DNA of 64,000 nt from Desulfonema magnum (lineage in GTDB: Bacteria; Desulfobacterota; Desulfobacteria; Desulfobacterales; 4be13). This document shows positions 27,401 through 35,076 of this stretch, one piece after another. Both the position numbers and the translations under genes were made by a program. Numbering within the stretch: the first letter of the stretch is position 1; each line of letters opens with the position of its first letter. The stretch lies in contig NZ_CP061800.1 of the NCBI RefSeq assembly GCF_017377395.1, positions 5,477,633 through 5,541,632 on the forward strand, in the 5' to 3' direction. The notes beneath the pieces were generated by a model that was not told the origin of the DNA, searched no databases, and worked only from the letters and a program-made list of their open reading frames with translations.

Positions 27401-29574
27401 TCAATTGTGATGTTTCCGGGTGCGGAGATGCTGCCGTCTATAAGATCAGCAAGATAGACAGTAGTATCTGCTCCGCCTGTGATGACAATATCGTTTTCTG
27501 CGATAACTTCGGCATCCTCGCCAATGATTTCCAGGCTGCTCGGATCAAAGATAACATCTTTTCCTTTGACAGAGCCTCTGTTCATGGCAATCAGGCCGGA
27601 GAAAGTTGTATTGCCGGTATCTCCTGCGCGATAGTATCCGCCAGTGTACCAGCATCTTTTCCAAAACCAATGGCCTCTGCAATGGCGATCACCAGAAGCA
27701 TAAGCCCCTCCGCCGATTCCTGAAGTTATGGAAGCGCCGCGATTATTTTTTGCTATTTTTTTTGCCATGATCATTGCAAAACCGCCATGACCGCCATAAG
27801 CAGAACCGCCATGACCGCCGCGTCCGTCTCCGCCATTCCCTCCGATAATGCTGCCTTCGTTGGTAATGTTGTCCCCGGTGAGCATGATTGTGCCGCCCTG
27901 ACCTCCTTGGGCGTGATAGCCGGAGTCATTCGCTCCGTTGCCCGCCTGAATGATGCCTGAATTGTGAACATTCATCGCGGCCAGCGTAACATCAGAACCT
28001 TTCTGCCCGTTTGACGCACCGTTTGCGCCGATGATTTCTCCTGAATTAAGAATGAAATCCGTAGCAACGATTGCCAGATTAGAACCGGCTACGCCCTGTA
28101 ATGTTCCAAAATTGCATAGCGTTTTAACAGAAGCAGAAGAAATATCAAAAATCACCACATCTTCGGCGTTGATTTGCACTTCCTCATTTGAGGTCGGAAC
28201 ATGGCCTTTACTCCATGTATAAGGATTACTCCAATTCCCACCTCCCTCTTTTGACTGATTTTTTGTGGAAGAAACACTGCAATCTGTGTTTAAAGATGTC
28301 TTTGCTCTGAAATCAAAATCAGTATTTTCATACACGTCTTTAAAAGGCGCATATTCGATATTGAATGTATAACCCGGTTTTTTAGGTGTCAGATTTACAG
28401 AAGCTTGATTTTCCACCTTGACCTTGTAAAATCCTCGCCAATCTGTTGTGAGGGTCGTATCTTTGGTTCCCGCATAGATGTCTTCCACCTCGATTGTAAC
28501 TCCGGGAACGCCGTTTCCGCTTCTGTCCTTCACATATCCTTGAATTGTGAGAAGGGGCAGACCTGAAGTATAGTTCTGCTCCATGAAATCAGAATCTACA
28601 TTCGTGTAGGGGATTTGCGGAGGCTTAAAACTGAATGTTATACCGCCTGCCGAAAGATTCGGCCTAACCGTTCCTGACCAGCCGGAAGGCACATTTGCAG
28701 TATAAAATCCGTCGCTGTCAGTCATCACATTCAGTCCGACCAGGGTTACTTTCTGAAGGGCATTGCCGTCCTTGTCTCTGATATGCCCTGAAATTTTATA
28801 GGTTTTGGTGTCGCTGTAATTCTGATTCGTCAGATCAGCTTGTATGTCCGTGTATCTCTTGCTTGGCGGAGAAAACTTATACTTGAGAGGGGAACCAGTG
28901 TATGTGAGGTGTACCCACACATTGGAGACATAAGCAGCACCGCCTCCCGTAGCAAGAACGATGACCACTTCTCCGTCTTCGGCGTAACCAGCCAGTATAT
29001 CCTTCGGAATAGTTATTTCCTGAATAGTTCCGGGACGTTCATTATCATAAATGACTTCGAGCAAATCACCGTCAGGAGTTTCCGCATACACGCTGATATC
29101 TTCATTCGAATTGCTTCCGTCTAAATCCCCGGTAGCGTATATTTTAAGCACTGCGTCACCAAGAGGCATCAGCGTTGTTTTGAAGGTGAAGTAAATGGGG
29201 CGAACAAGGTTTGAATAACTCAGATCACGTCTGAAAGGTCCGGGCTTATTTAATGAGACATCATAGGTAACAGGATTCATACCTATCTCATATGTCGGTT
29301 TAACGGTTCCTGTCCATCCTTTTGGCAGGCAGGTTTCATAATGCCCGTTAGCGTCCGTCTCGGGATTGCCGGGAAGCCCCCTGAGTTCGACACCTTCAAT
29401 GCCGGTTCCTGCGCCAGTCGTGACCTTTCCGGACATTTCCACATAACCTGCGGGACAGTCCAAAGCACTGGCAGGGCTTGCAAACCCTGCGCCCATAACC
29501 AAAGCCATGACATAGAGGCAAACTGCCAGTATGCTCCAACTGCCAAAGCTGAAAAAATTTTTCTTGGTGTTCAT
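24421..29574 (-). CDS. Giant secreted acidic protein (1717 aa), tandem paralogue of the 2317-aa protein
   Basis: It has the same order as its downstream paralogue: signal peptide (~1-37), regulatory-like repeats, G8-like GGGNWSNPYTW, Gly-rich region, beta-sandwich, TSP3 array (~900-1300), DUF4114 (~1305-1495), RRSRAGRDR-NDWFDWRAET (~1499), and a dockerin-like pair. Two differences stand out. It has a ~140-residue extra domain inside the first repeat (~residues 95-240, beta-rich, with DAVLKIYATGDLDGSN), and it lacks the ~600-residue block with 20-residue repeats and hydrophobic helices. Long stretches of DNA are almost identical to 17054-18700 and 21600-24030, so the two arose by a recent tandem duplication or are kept alike by gene conversion. 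Repeat clusters flank each copy. The role is inferred to be a calcium-binding surface protein. Confidence 0.8.
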   Translation of the reverse strand: MNTKKNFFSFGSWSILAVCLYVMALVMGAGFASPASALDCPAGYVEMSGKVTTGAGTGIEGVELRGLPGNPETDANGHYETCLPKGWTGTVKPTYEIGMNPVTYDVSLNKPGPFRRDLSYSNLVRPIYFTFKTTLMPLGDAVLKIYATGDLDGSNSNEDISVYAETPDGDLLEVIYDNERPGTIQEITIPKDILAGYAEDGEVVIVLATGGGAAYVSNVWVHLTYTGSPLKYKFSPPSKRYTDIQADLTNQNYSDTKTYKISGHIRDKDGNALQKVTLVGLNVMTDSDGFYTANVPSGWSGTVRPNLSAGGITFSFKPPQIPYTNVDSDFMEQNYTSGLPLLTIQGYVKDRSGNGVPGVTIEVEDIYAGTKDTTLTTDWRGFYKVKVENQASVNLTPKKPGYTFNIEYAPFKDVYENTDFDFRAKTSLNTDCSVSSTKNQSKEGGGNWSNPYTWSKGHVPTSNEEVQINAEDVVIFDISSASVKTLCNFGTLQGVAGSNLAIVATDFILNSGEIIGANGASNGQKGSDVTLAAMNVHNSGIIQAGNGANDSGYHAQGGQGGTIMLTGDNITNEGSIIGGNGGDGRGGHGGSAYGGHGGFAMIMAKKIAKNNRGASITSGIGGGAYASGDRHCRGHWFWKRCWYTGGYYRAGDTGNTTFSGLIAMNRGSVKGKDVIFDPSSLEIIGEDAEVIAENDIVITGGADTTVYLADLIDGSISAPGNITIELGPGSTLDMRGLTAKAIQADGNIEIYADKIITNDGEVTDVNELVNSGLIEAGGEVTHEEGKIRYEVIVAGSGQVNAEAGETVNIEFSVVNHSSVDDTYTLTKTDTQSWTLGALDSSVSLASLETKKFSMAVNLPSEKGVEDTITITARSVKHPETVGTLEIRISTNLIIAEEDTTDADEDGLIKFEEDKLGTDPENADTDGDGMDDWWEANYKLNPLSDDSADDKDADGFTNIQEYESGSDPTVGDSDGDGINDGSDNCPFTANADQADSDNDGTGDVCDPDTDNDNDGMPDAWENWYDLDTSVNDANQDKDADGYSNLQEFQADTMPNDPEDFPDGTEPVDTDGDGVADDADNCPSVANPDQTNSDDDGMGDACDTDDDNDGTPDETDAFPLDPAEQSDADEDGVGNNADTDDDNDGMPDAWETQYGLNPLGDDASEDKDNDGLSNLKEYEQNTDPTDPDDPPPAPVDTDGDGVRDSKDAFPNDPAEWADSDKDGVGDNADAFPNDPNEQVDTDDDGTGNNADTDDDNDGMPDVWELEYGLNPLVNDASGDTDKDGYSNLEEYEAETDPTDADSKPESPFEAGVFKVGADGVVQIDWLYDGGAYKGELGIFSLRNMEDLEPGSEEFISEAVRRVLSDSEEGHLVLSDPSEGARFSGSLGEARNWNSGEYKGVKSFDMKPGDDFATILVPNGTFGALADNPGTTNTHLRPLFSLVSSNPVHGMYLGQIADVNGMGTAFSYEDISANDSDKDYNDLIIQITGAAIDGVPSLDSLTGGSRRSRAGRDRNDWFDWRAETELGGVIMEHLDAQITDPETLWLSADINTDAALLAYDPEGRVIGETGGHIPGATFGEDIDGYRFVSLPALEEGGYRLVILGEEDESGILTVRKHQGEDEVISEETMSLDIEAHQVLISDVDVASSGESLVIDVADAGESEAGPYDFNGDGIIDDSDIEKVSSVWNICEGDEGYVPFLDLDDDGCITILDIMPVVNSR

Positions 29575-29599
29575 TTTTCTGATCCTTTCCTGAATACAG

Positions 29600-29860
29600 A
29601 TTCATCTGATTTAATGAAAATTTACGGATTGAAAAAAATCCGTGTAATCTGTGTCATCCCTGAAAATCAGTGGTTCAGGCAAGCCCCCCTGAACCACGGA
29701 TTCCCTCTGATTACACGGATTTCGCTGATTGAAAAAATCCGTGCCATCCGTGTCATCCCTGAAAATCTGTGGTTCAAGCCCCCTGAACCGCTGATTACGC
29801 AGACACCGCAGATTGCAAAATCCGTGTCATCTGCGGAATCTGTGGAAATCCGTGGTTCAG
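29600..29860. repeat. Cluster of TGAACCAC palindromes, partly translated into the cohesin-like gene
   Basis: One truncated and two complete ~90-bp units. The last unit overlaps the 3' end of the cohesin-like gene, where its CTGAACCACGGATT end is read in frame as LNHGF. Confidence 0.85.
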
Positions 29861-30439
29861 CCGCCTGGCCAGCCCCGACTTTAACAGCCACACTCCGGCC
29901 TGTCCGTAACTCTCGGAAGCTTCGGCCGTTCCATTTTCTAAGGTTACAGAAAGCGAACTGCTCATTCCGTCCTCAGAAATCCCATTTGAAAACAGCAGAT
30001 CATTTTTTCCCAGCCCCACACCAAAAAAGGAAACTGTTGCCAGGCCCAGTTCATCAGCAGACCGGAAACTAAAATCCCAGATAGAGGAAAGCCTTGAAAG
30101 ACGGATCACACTTCCCCCGGGAAAAAACAGCTTTCGCTCATCAGCCTCATTCCTATTTATATAAACCGGCCGTGTTCCCTGCCGACAGCCCTCAAAATTC
30201 AGCCCCTTATGATCATAATCAATACTGAAATCAAACCCGGCCATATTTCCGAAACAATGCGTCTGCACACCATTCTCCAGACCCGAAATAATCATATCCA
30301 CATCAACAGAATGATTCGGATGAATTGAAGATGCAGAAGGGCTGAAAGATAATCCTATGCTTTTTATCTGCTCTTTTAAGAATGCTGTCACGCAGACAAC
30401 ACGGAAAAAAATAACAAGTTTCTTTGGTGAATTATTCAT
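29795..30439 (-). CDS. Small secreted protein with a cohesin-like beta-sandwich domain
   Basis: A 214-residue protein. Residues ~28-185 read ISGL...FGNMAGFDFSIDYDHKGLNFEG...LATVSFFGVGLGKNDLLFS, the pattern of cohesin-type domains (a 'DVD..ISGL...G.FDF.I.YD...L.F' core, then 'A.LSF...GLG'). The N-terminus has a hydrophobic stretch (KKLVIFFRVVCVTAF), but a basic/acidic KEQIKS follows and no clean cleavage site is seen. Export is therefore likely but not certain. The last ~21 residues are encoded by an intergenic repeat, so the native C-terminus may have been replaced. Two shared promoter-like elements lie upstream. With several dockerin-like proteins nearby, it could be their binding partner; this is inferred. 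Confidence 0.55.
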   Translation of the reverse strand: MNNSPKKLVIFFRVVCVTAFLKEQIKSIGLSFSPSASSIHPNHSVDVDMIISGLENGVQTHCFGNMAGFDFSIDYDHKGLNFEGCRQGTRPVYINRNEADERKLFFPGGSVIRLSRLSSIWDFSFRSADELGLATVSFFGVGLGKNDLLFSNGISEDGMSSSLSVTLENGTAEASESYGQAGVWLLKSGLARRLNHGFPQIPQMTRILQSAVSA

Positions 30440-30482
30440 CGTTGCTCCTCAGATTCGTTATCAGTGAACTGCATTTCATTTT

Positions 30483-30525
30483 CCCCTTGTCATAAAATAT
30501 ATGAAGGAAAATTCTTTTTCTTATA
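30483..30525 (-). promoter_or_regulatory. Shared promoter-like element (copy b), upstream of the cohesin-like gene
   Basis: Minus strand: TATAAGAAAA, 22-base spacing to CATATATTTT, then AAGGGGAAAA. The AAGGGG box is 44 nt before the start codon. Confidence 0.6.
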
Positions 30526-30573
30526 CTCAATGATCATGTTTTTTGTTCTTGCATGGAAAATTATAAAAGATGC

Positions 30574-30659
30574 TTTCGCTACAAGGATTTTCTATAAGAA
30601 GGGGATGTTAATCCCTTTCTTATGAATCCCGTTTCTTATAAAAAATCCTTGTAGCGAAA
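30574..30659. repeat. Inverted repeat between tandem promoter-like elements
   Basis: TTTCGCTACAAGGATTTT is repeated perfectly in inverse orientation at the other end, with a partly paired AT-rich middle. Confidence 0.7.
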
Positions 30660-30675
30660 ACTTAAATGCTTCCAT

Positions 30676-30719
30676 CCCCTCTGTTAAAAATTATATGAGA
30701 GAAGTTTTTTTTTCTTATA
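30676..30719 (-). promoter_or_regulatory. Shared promoter-like element (copy c), second upstream of the cohesin-like gene
   Basis: Minus strand: TATAAGAAAA, 22-base spacing to CATATAATTT (contains TATAAT), then GAGGGGAT. Confidence 0.55.
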
Positions 30720-30728
30720 AATATTTTT

Positions 30729-30770
30729 ATGAAAGTGTCAGGTGTTAAGTGTTAAGTGTTAAGTGTTAAG
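30729..30770. repeat. Heptamer tandem repeat (GTGTTAA)n
   Basis: TATGAAAGTG is followed by about five AGTGTTA-type heptamers. Related copies with different repeat numbers are at 16275-16315, 34330-34381 and 37150-37212. Confidence 0.85.
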
Positions 30771-31033
30771 TACGGTGGGAAAGAAACCCGGCTTTTTTCA
30801 CAGGACCGGGCTACCCTCCCCTGCCGGAAAAAGCCGGGTTTCTTTGCCGCTTCACAGATTACGGTGGGAAAGAAACCCGGCTTTTTTTCACAGGACCGGG
30901 CTACCCTCCCCTGCCGGAAAAAGCCGGGTTTCTGGGCAAAAATTCCGGTGGGAAAGAAACCCGGCTTTTTTCACAGGATCGGGTGAACCTTCCCTGCCAA
31001 AAAAAGCCGGGTTTCTTTGCCGCTTCACAGATT
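30771..31033. repeat. Three direct copies of an ~87-bp GAAACCCGG palindrome
   Basis: Each copy runs CGGTGGGAAAGAAACCCGGC ... GAAAAAGCCGGGTTTC. The first two are nearly identical and the third is diverged. Reading frames through them are artefacts of the repeat. Confidence 0.9.
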
Positions 31034-31202
31034 TATTTTTTATTATCAGCAGATCAAAAAAGTGTTCATTCTGGCTGGAAAACTACAGGGGTTTGGTTTA
31101 TTAAGGATTTGTAATCCTTACTAAATTAAATTATTGCAGTTTTACTGAATCGGAAGAAAATCCCGAATGTTCAGAAAATTTCTGATCTGGTGATTATTTT
31201 TT

Positions 31203-31244
31203 TATAAGAAAATCTGATTTCTTACATACTATCTATTTAAGGGG
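31203..31244 (+). promoter_or_regulatory. Shared promoter-like element (copy d), upstream of the lipoprotein-sigma operon
   Basis: TATAAGAAAA, 22-base spacing to CATACTAT, then AAGGGGATAT. The AAGGGG box lies 120 nt before the TTG start of the first gene. This is the likely promoter of the operon that encodes the ECF sigma factor. Confidence 0.6.
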
Positions 31245-31363
31245 ATATTTTGATACCGGAAAATGAGCATAAGCAGTGATTATAAAAAAATATTTCGAGT
31301 AATATTTCATTTGATTTTTTATAATAATCATTATATATCAGCTTAAATAAAAAGGAGGATGTT

Positions 31364-33250
31364 TTGAAGCGTTTGAAAAAACATATCTTTATCCTGTTGT
31401 TTTTAATATGGTTTTTATCCGGATGCACGGGAATCAAACCCGTTTTTACGCATCAGTGGTATGATTATTATGAACGTGCGCTGTCCTCCATGGAACAAGC
31501 TCGTTATCAGGCAGCCCTTTCTGATTTGAAAGAGGCAATAAAAAGAAGGCCTGATGATCTCAGAATGGCCCGCACTTATGGGGTGGGACATCTGGCAGAT
31601 TATTTCCCCCATCGGGAGAAAGGTGTGGTTCATTATATTCAGGGCGACTATGAATCAGCCGAACAAGAACTTGAAATTTCCCTGCGCTATGAAGAATCCC
31701 AAAAAGCCCTTCTGTTTTTGGACAAAACCCGAACACGCCTCATGCAGCTCAGAAATGAGAAACCTGTTGCCCCCCGCATCATCCTGAAATCCCCTTCAGA
31801 TAAAGATGAAATATGGACCCGGGATGATCCGGTAATCATTTCCGGCATTGCAAAAAGCAATCAATATGTTTCTGAAATTACAGTGGCGAACCGGGCTGTT
31901 TATCTGGAAGGGTCGGACCAGCGCATTGAGTTTAAACAAACAGTGAAATTGAATCAGGGAACACATGAGATCGCTGTTACCGCACAGAATCTTTTAAAGG
32001 GTAAAACAACACATAAACTTCTTATCCACATTGACCGATCAGGCCCCGTGATCATTTTGAAGACCTTTGATCTGGTTGACGGCTTAACTGGCTGGCTTTA
32101 TGACGAATCCGAAGAGATATTTCTGTCTGCGGACGGAAAGGACATATTGGCTTCAACAGCCGGGAAAACCGTGCCTTTTTCAGTACCAGTTCAGGCGGGT
32201 ACGCAGTCTGTCACGCTTTTGGCATCTGATAAGCTGGGGAACGAGACAAAGGCGTTGATAACCAGAAAAATGGTGACTAAATCGAATTTCCTCAAATCAG
32301 ATCCGATTCTGGTGGGGCAGAACACCTCAAATATTTTGACGGACTCGGCCCCGGCCTTGTCTGTTCTGAATTCAAACGCATCAGAATGTGACATCATTTT
32401 GAATGAATTGTCAGACAACACTGAAGTTTTTTCAGAAATCCTTTCTGTCAGAGGGGAAGTCAGAGGAAAAAACGAGATTAAAACGGTTCTGATCAACAAC
32501 ACTCCGGTGCATGAGAAACCAGGCCGTGTCATCTTTTTTAATCATTCGGTCCGTCTGAACAAAGGTGAAAACCGCATTATTATCCGGGCAAAAGATGTGT
32601 CCGGAAAGGAAACCATCAGAGAAATCCTTATCATCCGCAAGATTCCCGAACTCTTCAAGCTGAAATACCGGTGTGTTTTCAAGGCCAATTCCCTTGAAAC
32701 TTATTCTCCTGACAAAACAGAAGGAAACCGGTTTCAGCCGCTTTTTATGGATCGCCTTGTGGAAAGAGAGCGATTCCGGCTTAAACTCGGAGATAAGTTG
32801 CGGGAGATTACGGAGATGCGGCGTTTTGACATGACCGGGGCATCTGCCCGTTTCATGTTCTCCGGGTATATCTATAAAACAAAACTGGGGCTTGAAATCG
32901 TAACTGAAATTGTGGATGTTGAGACATCCGAGGTGTTGAGCATAGAGGATGTTTACGGCGATACTGAAGGCGGATTCACTTTGGCAGCTCTCGCGGGTGA
33001 GCTCTCGGAAAAATTTCACAGGGCCTTTCCTTTGCTGAAAGGGAAGGTGATTCAGAAGGATGGGAGTTGTTTTTTGGCGGATTTGGAAACCGGAGGAATA
33101 AGCCTGCGATGGCCCCTTGTGGTGGGGTCTGATACGGAATTTATTTCAAATGCCTTCATTCATGAGACAAAGGAGAAAAATTGCCGCATCACTCTTATGG
33201 CGTGCCCTGATGATGCTGCTGTATTAGGAAAATGGGTGATCACACAATGA
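31364..33250 (+). CDS. Lipoprotein with TPR, Ig-like and CsgG/FlgT-like domains
   Basis: A 628-residue predicted lipoprotein starting at TTG, placed 6 nt after a strong AGGAGG; the ATG at 31359 is followed at once by a stop. The lipobox is WFLSGC (Cys21). Residues ~30-125 form TPR-like helices (YYERALSSMEQARYQAALSD). Residues ~140-430 contain two or three Ig-like beta domains with Val/Ile-Ser-Gly repeats (VIISGIAKSNQYVSEITV; KGENRIIIRAKDVSG). Residues ~435-560 resemble a CsgG-like fold (FMDRLVERERFRL ... LEIVTEIVDVETSEVL), and the rest a FlgT C-terminal-like barrel. The last four bases overlap the sigma factor start (ATGA). The role is inferred to be an envelope sensor or anchor for the sigma/anti-sigma/CHAT module. 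Confidence 0.7.
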   Translation: MKRLKKHIFILLFLIWFLSGCTGIKPVFTHQWYDYYERALSSMEQARYQAALSDLKEAIKRRPDDLRMARTYGVGHLADYFPHREKGVVHYIQGDYESAEQELEISLRYEESQKALLFLDKTRTRLMQLRNEKPVAPRIILKSPSDKDEIWTRDDPVIISGIAKSNQYVSEITVANRAVYLEGSDQRIEFKQTVKLNQGTHEIAVTAQNLLKGKTTHKLLIHIDRSGPVIILKTFDLVDGLTGWLYDESEEIFLSADGKDILASTAGKTVPFSVPVQAGTQSVTLLASDKLGNETKALITRKMVTKSNFLKSDPILVGQNTSNILTDSAPALSVLNSNASECDIILNELSDNTEVFSEILSVRGEVRGKNEIKTVLINNTPVHEKPGRVIFFNHSVRLNKGENRIIIRAKDVSGKETIREILIIRKIPELFKLKYRCVFKANSLETYSPDKTEGNRFQPLFMDRLVERERFRLKLGDKLREITEMRRFDMTGASARFMFSGYIYKTKLGLEIVTEIVDVETSEVLSIEDVYGDTEGGFTLAALAGELSEKFHRAFPLLKGKVIQKDGSCFLADLETGGISLRWPLVVGSDTEFISNAFIHETKEKNCRITLMACPDDAAVLGKWVITQ

Positions 33251-33852
33251 AGAAGAAACTTACCAGAAAAGAAGAAGAAACGCTTCTCCACGAATGTATA
33301 AACGGCAACGGCGGCGAGAAACTGGTTCAGCAGTATGAAAGAATGATCTGCCATATTATTGTGAAAATATTAAAACGGTTTCGCGAACCTTATTCAAGAC
33401 AGGATATTGAAGACCTCCGTAATGAAGTTTTCTTTCGTCTTTTTAAAGATGAATGTGCGTTGCTGAGGCTTTACAGGGGAGACAGGAGCAGCCTTGCACG
33501 ATGGATTGGTCTGATCACAGCCCAGACTGTGAGTATGTATCTCAGAAAAAGGGATCGTATTGGCGTCTTAGGGAAAAACAGGCCTGTCTCTCTTGAGGAG
33601 ATGAACAAGGAACTGGCTTCGGAACAGAATATCACAGAAGATATTGAAGAAAAAGACGCGTGGTTTCTGATCCGAAAATGTATGGAAAAAATGTCTCATG
33701 CGGAGTCCCTGCTGTTAAAACTTCGTTTTTTCGACGGACTGTCCTGGGATGAAGTTGCTGCTTCGCTCCGGCGAAAAAAGAACAATATCTATCAGATCAA
33801 GCACAGGGCCGTACGAAAATTGAAAGAATGTATAAAAAAATTGTTTTCTTAA
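33247..33852 (+). CDS. ECF-family RNA polymerase sigma factor
   Basis: A 201-residue protein; I use the ATG at 33247, which overlaps the upstream stop (ATGA), over the in-frame ATG at 33232. Sigma region 2 covers ~residues 25-95 (LVQQYERMICHIIVKILKRF ... DLRNEVFFRLF ... RWIGLITAQTV). Region 4 covers ~140-195 and has an HTH (LLKLRFFDGLSWDEVAASL, then NNIYQIKHRAVRKLKE). Region 3 is absent, as in ECF factors. It should be held by the zf-HC2 anti-sigma protein encoded 540 bp downstream. The shared promoter-like element in front of its operon suggests autoregulation or co-regulation. Confidence 0.9.
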   Translation: MKKKLTRKEEETLLHECINGNGGEKLVQQYERMICHIIVKILKRFREPYSRQDIEDLRNEVFFRLFKDECALLRLYRGDRSSLARWIGLITAQTVSMYLRKRDRIGVLGKNRPVSLEEMNKELASEQNITEDIEEKDAWFLIRKCMEKMSHAESLLLKLRFFDGLSWDEVAASLRRKKNNIYQIKHRAVRKLKECIKKLFS

Positions 33853-33885
33853 AGCATCTCTTTTTTTTTCGTATCCGTTTTAAAC

Positions 33886-34103
33886 ATCCGGAGTGCCAAA
33901 CTTGCAGTTTGGCAATATTTGCCGGACGGGGTTTGCAACCCCGTCCGGGATGTTTTCGGATCACCGCCGCCAAACGTTTCGGACGGGGTTGCAAACCCCG
34001 TCCGGCAAACATTGCAAACCCCGTCCGGCAAACAGTTTGGCAATAGTTCTGATTTCCGAAAATCCTGACCCTTTTGCCAAACTGTAAGTTTGGCACTCCG
34101 GAT
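33886..34103. mobile_element. 218-bp inverted-repeat element (MITE-like) between sigma and anti-sigma genes
   Basis: The ends ATCCGGAGTGCCAAACTTGC... and its inverse match at 28 of 29 positions. Inside are GCCGGACGGGGTTTGCAACC palindromes shared with 14720-15179. No coding capacity; no clear target duplication. Confidence 0.75.
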
Positions 34104-34126
34104 CGAGAGATATTTTTTTTAAGCGA

Positions 34127-34171
34127 TATAAGAAGAAATAGTCGGCCTGCATATAATTAAGATAAGAGGGG
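34127..34171 (+). promoter_or_regulatory. Shared promoter-like element (copy f), upstream of anti-sigma/CHAT genes
   Basis: TATAAGAAGA, 23-base spacing to CATATAATTA (contains TATAAT), then GAGGGG. One base longer than the other five copies. It lies ~225 nt before the anti-sigma start. Confidence 0.5.
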
Positions 34172-34329
34172 TCAGAAACAAGAATAAATCTGCAAGGACT
34201 GATTTAGTAAGGACTGATTCATTTTAAGCAGGATTGCCCAATCCTTACGAAATAACTCCCTGCGGATATCACAATGTTATAATTTCCTATATAAACGGGC
34301 ATGAGCTGCCGGTCACAGCGAATGATGAA

Positions 34330-34381
34330 AGTTTTGCAGTTTTTCCTAACACTTAACACCTAACACTTAACACTTTCATAT
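34330..34381. repeat. Heptamer element (TAACACT)n, four units
   Basis: ATGAAAGTTTTGCAGTTTTT, four CCTAACACT/TTAACAC heptamers, then CTTTCATATAAAG. It is the inverse orientation of the 16275-16315 copy and has more heptamers. It ends 15 bp before the anti-sigma start codon. Confidence 0.8.
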
Positions 34382-34395
34382 AAAGAAAGCAGGTA

Positions 34396-35076
34396 ATGAT
34401 GATGAAATCCGCATGTATTGAACTGGAAACTTTTGCCGATTATCTCTGGGGAGATATTTCCGAGCAGGAGATAGAAGATATGGAGAAGCATCTCTCAGAA
34501 TGTGATGAGTGTCGCAGGCTTTTTGCAATTGCAAACACGGTTCTGAAAGAAGAGGATTCCTTTGACCTGGAACCCTTGTCTGAAAAAAAAGCGCAGTCTG
34601 TATGGCAACAGATTAAAGGAAAAATCGGAACCCTGTATCAATGGGTCAGAGAACTTCCGGCGCAGATAGCCGAGTATCCCTGGTTTAATGTTTTTGAACC
34701 CGCGGATGCCTTCACCGGTGTCCGCTCGAAAAAAACTCCCCCAGCAGAACAGTTCATTGATTACATCCGTTTTGTCAGGGACATCAATGAACTGCAAGCA
34801 GAAATATATGTTTCAAAAACCGGAGATGCCAGCGCGTGTATGAAGATCAGGGTTCTTAAACAGGGTCAGCAGGCAAAAAATGTGCGCCTGACTTTAAAAA
34901 AGGACGGAGAAAAAGATATTTCTTTTCCGTTAAGAGACAACGCACCTTATGTGGCGTTTGAGGACCTGATTTTCGGCCGTTATGAACTGCTAATCACCCA
35001 ATACAGAAAAGAGGGGAAGCAAAGCGATTCTTTTAAATTTAAAATAAATGGATCCGGTATCAGTGAAGATGAGTAA
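34396..35076 (+). CDS. Zinc-finger (zf-HC2) anti-sigma factor, soluble
   Basis: A 226-residue protein beginning with three consecutive ATG codons; any could be used. The anti-sigma zinc motif HLSECDEC (His32, Cys36, Cys39) with upstream Cys7 and YLWGDISEQEIEDMEKH is the ZAS/zf-HC2 signature that binds ECF sigma factors. Unlike many such proteins it shows no membrane helix. The second half (~115-226) is a beta-rich domain (KIRVLKQGQQAKNVRLTLKK ... YELLITQYRKEGK). Its end overlaps the CHAT gene start by 8 nt (or 29 nt). Inferred roles are to hold the ECF sigma factor inactive and, because of the coupled CHAT protease, to be a candidate cleavage substrate. Confidence 0.82.
   Translation: MMMKSACIELETFADYLWGDISEQEIEDMEKHLSECDECRRLFAIANTVLKEEDSFDLEPLSEKKAQSVWQQIKGKIGTLYQWVRELPAQIAEYPWFNVFEPADAFTGVRSKKTPPAEQFIDYIRFVRDINELQAEIYVSKTGDASACMKIRVLKQGQQAKNVRLTLKKDGEKDISFPLRDNAPYVAFEDLIFGRYELLITQYRKEGKQSDSFKFKINGSGISEDE

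Noticed and set aside
30756..31104. Plus-strand frames with repeated KKPGFF motifs
   Set aside because: They are translations of the triplicated GAAACCCGG palindrome.
33828..34152. Overlapping frames on both strands between the sigma and anti-sigma genes
   Set aside because: All are translations of the GGACGGGGT palindromes inside the inverted-repeat element.
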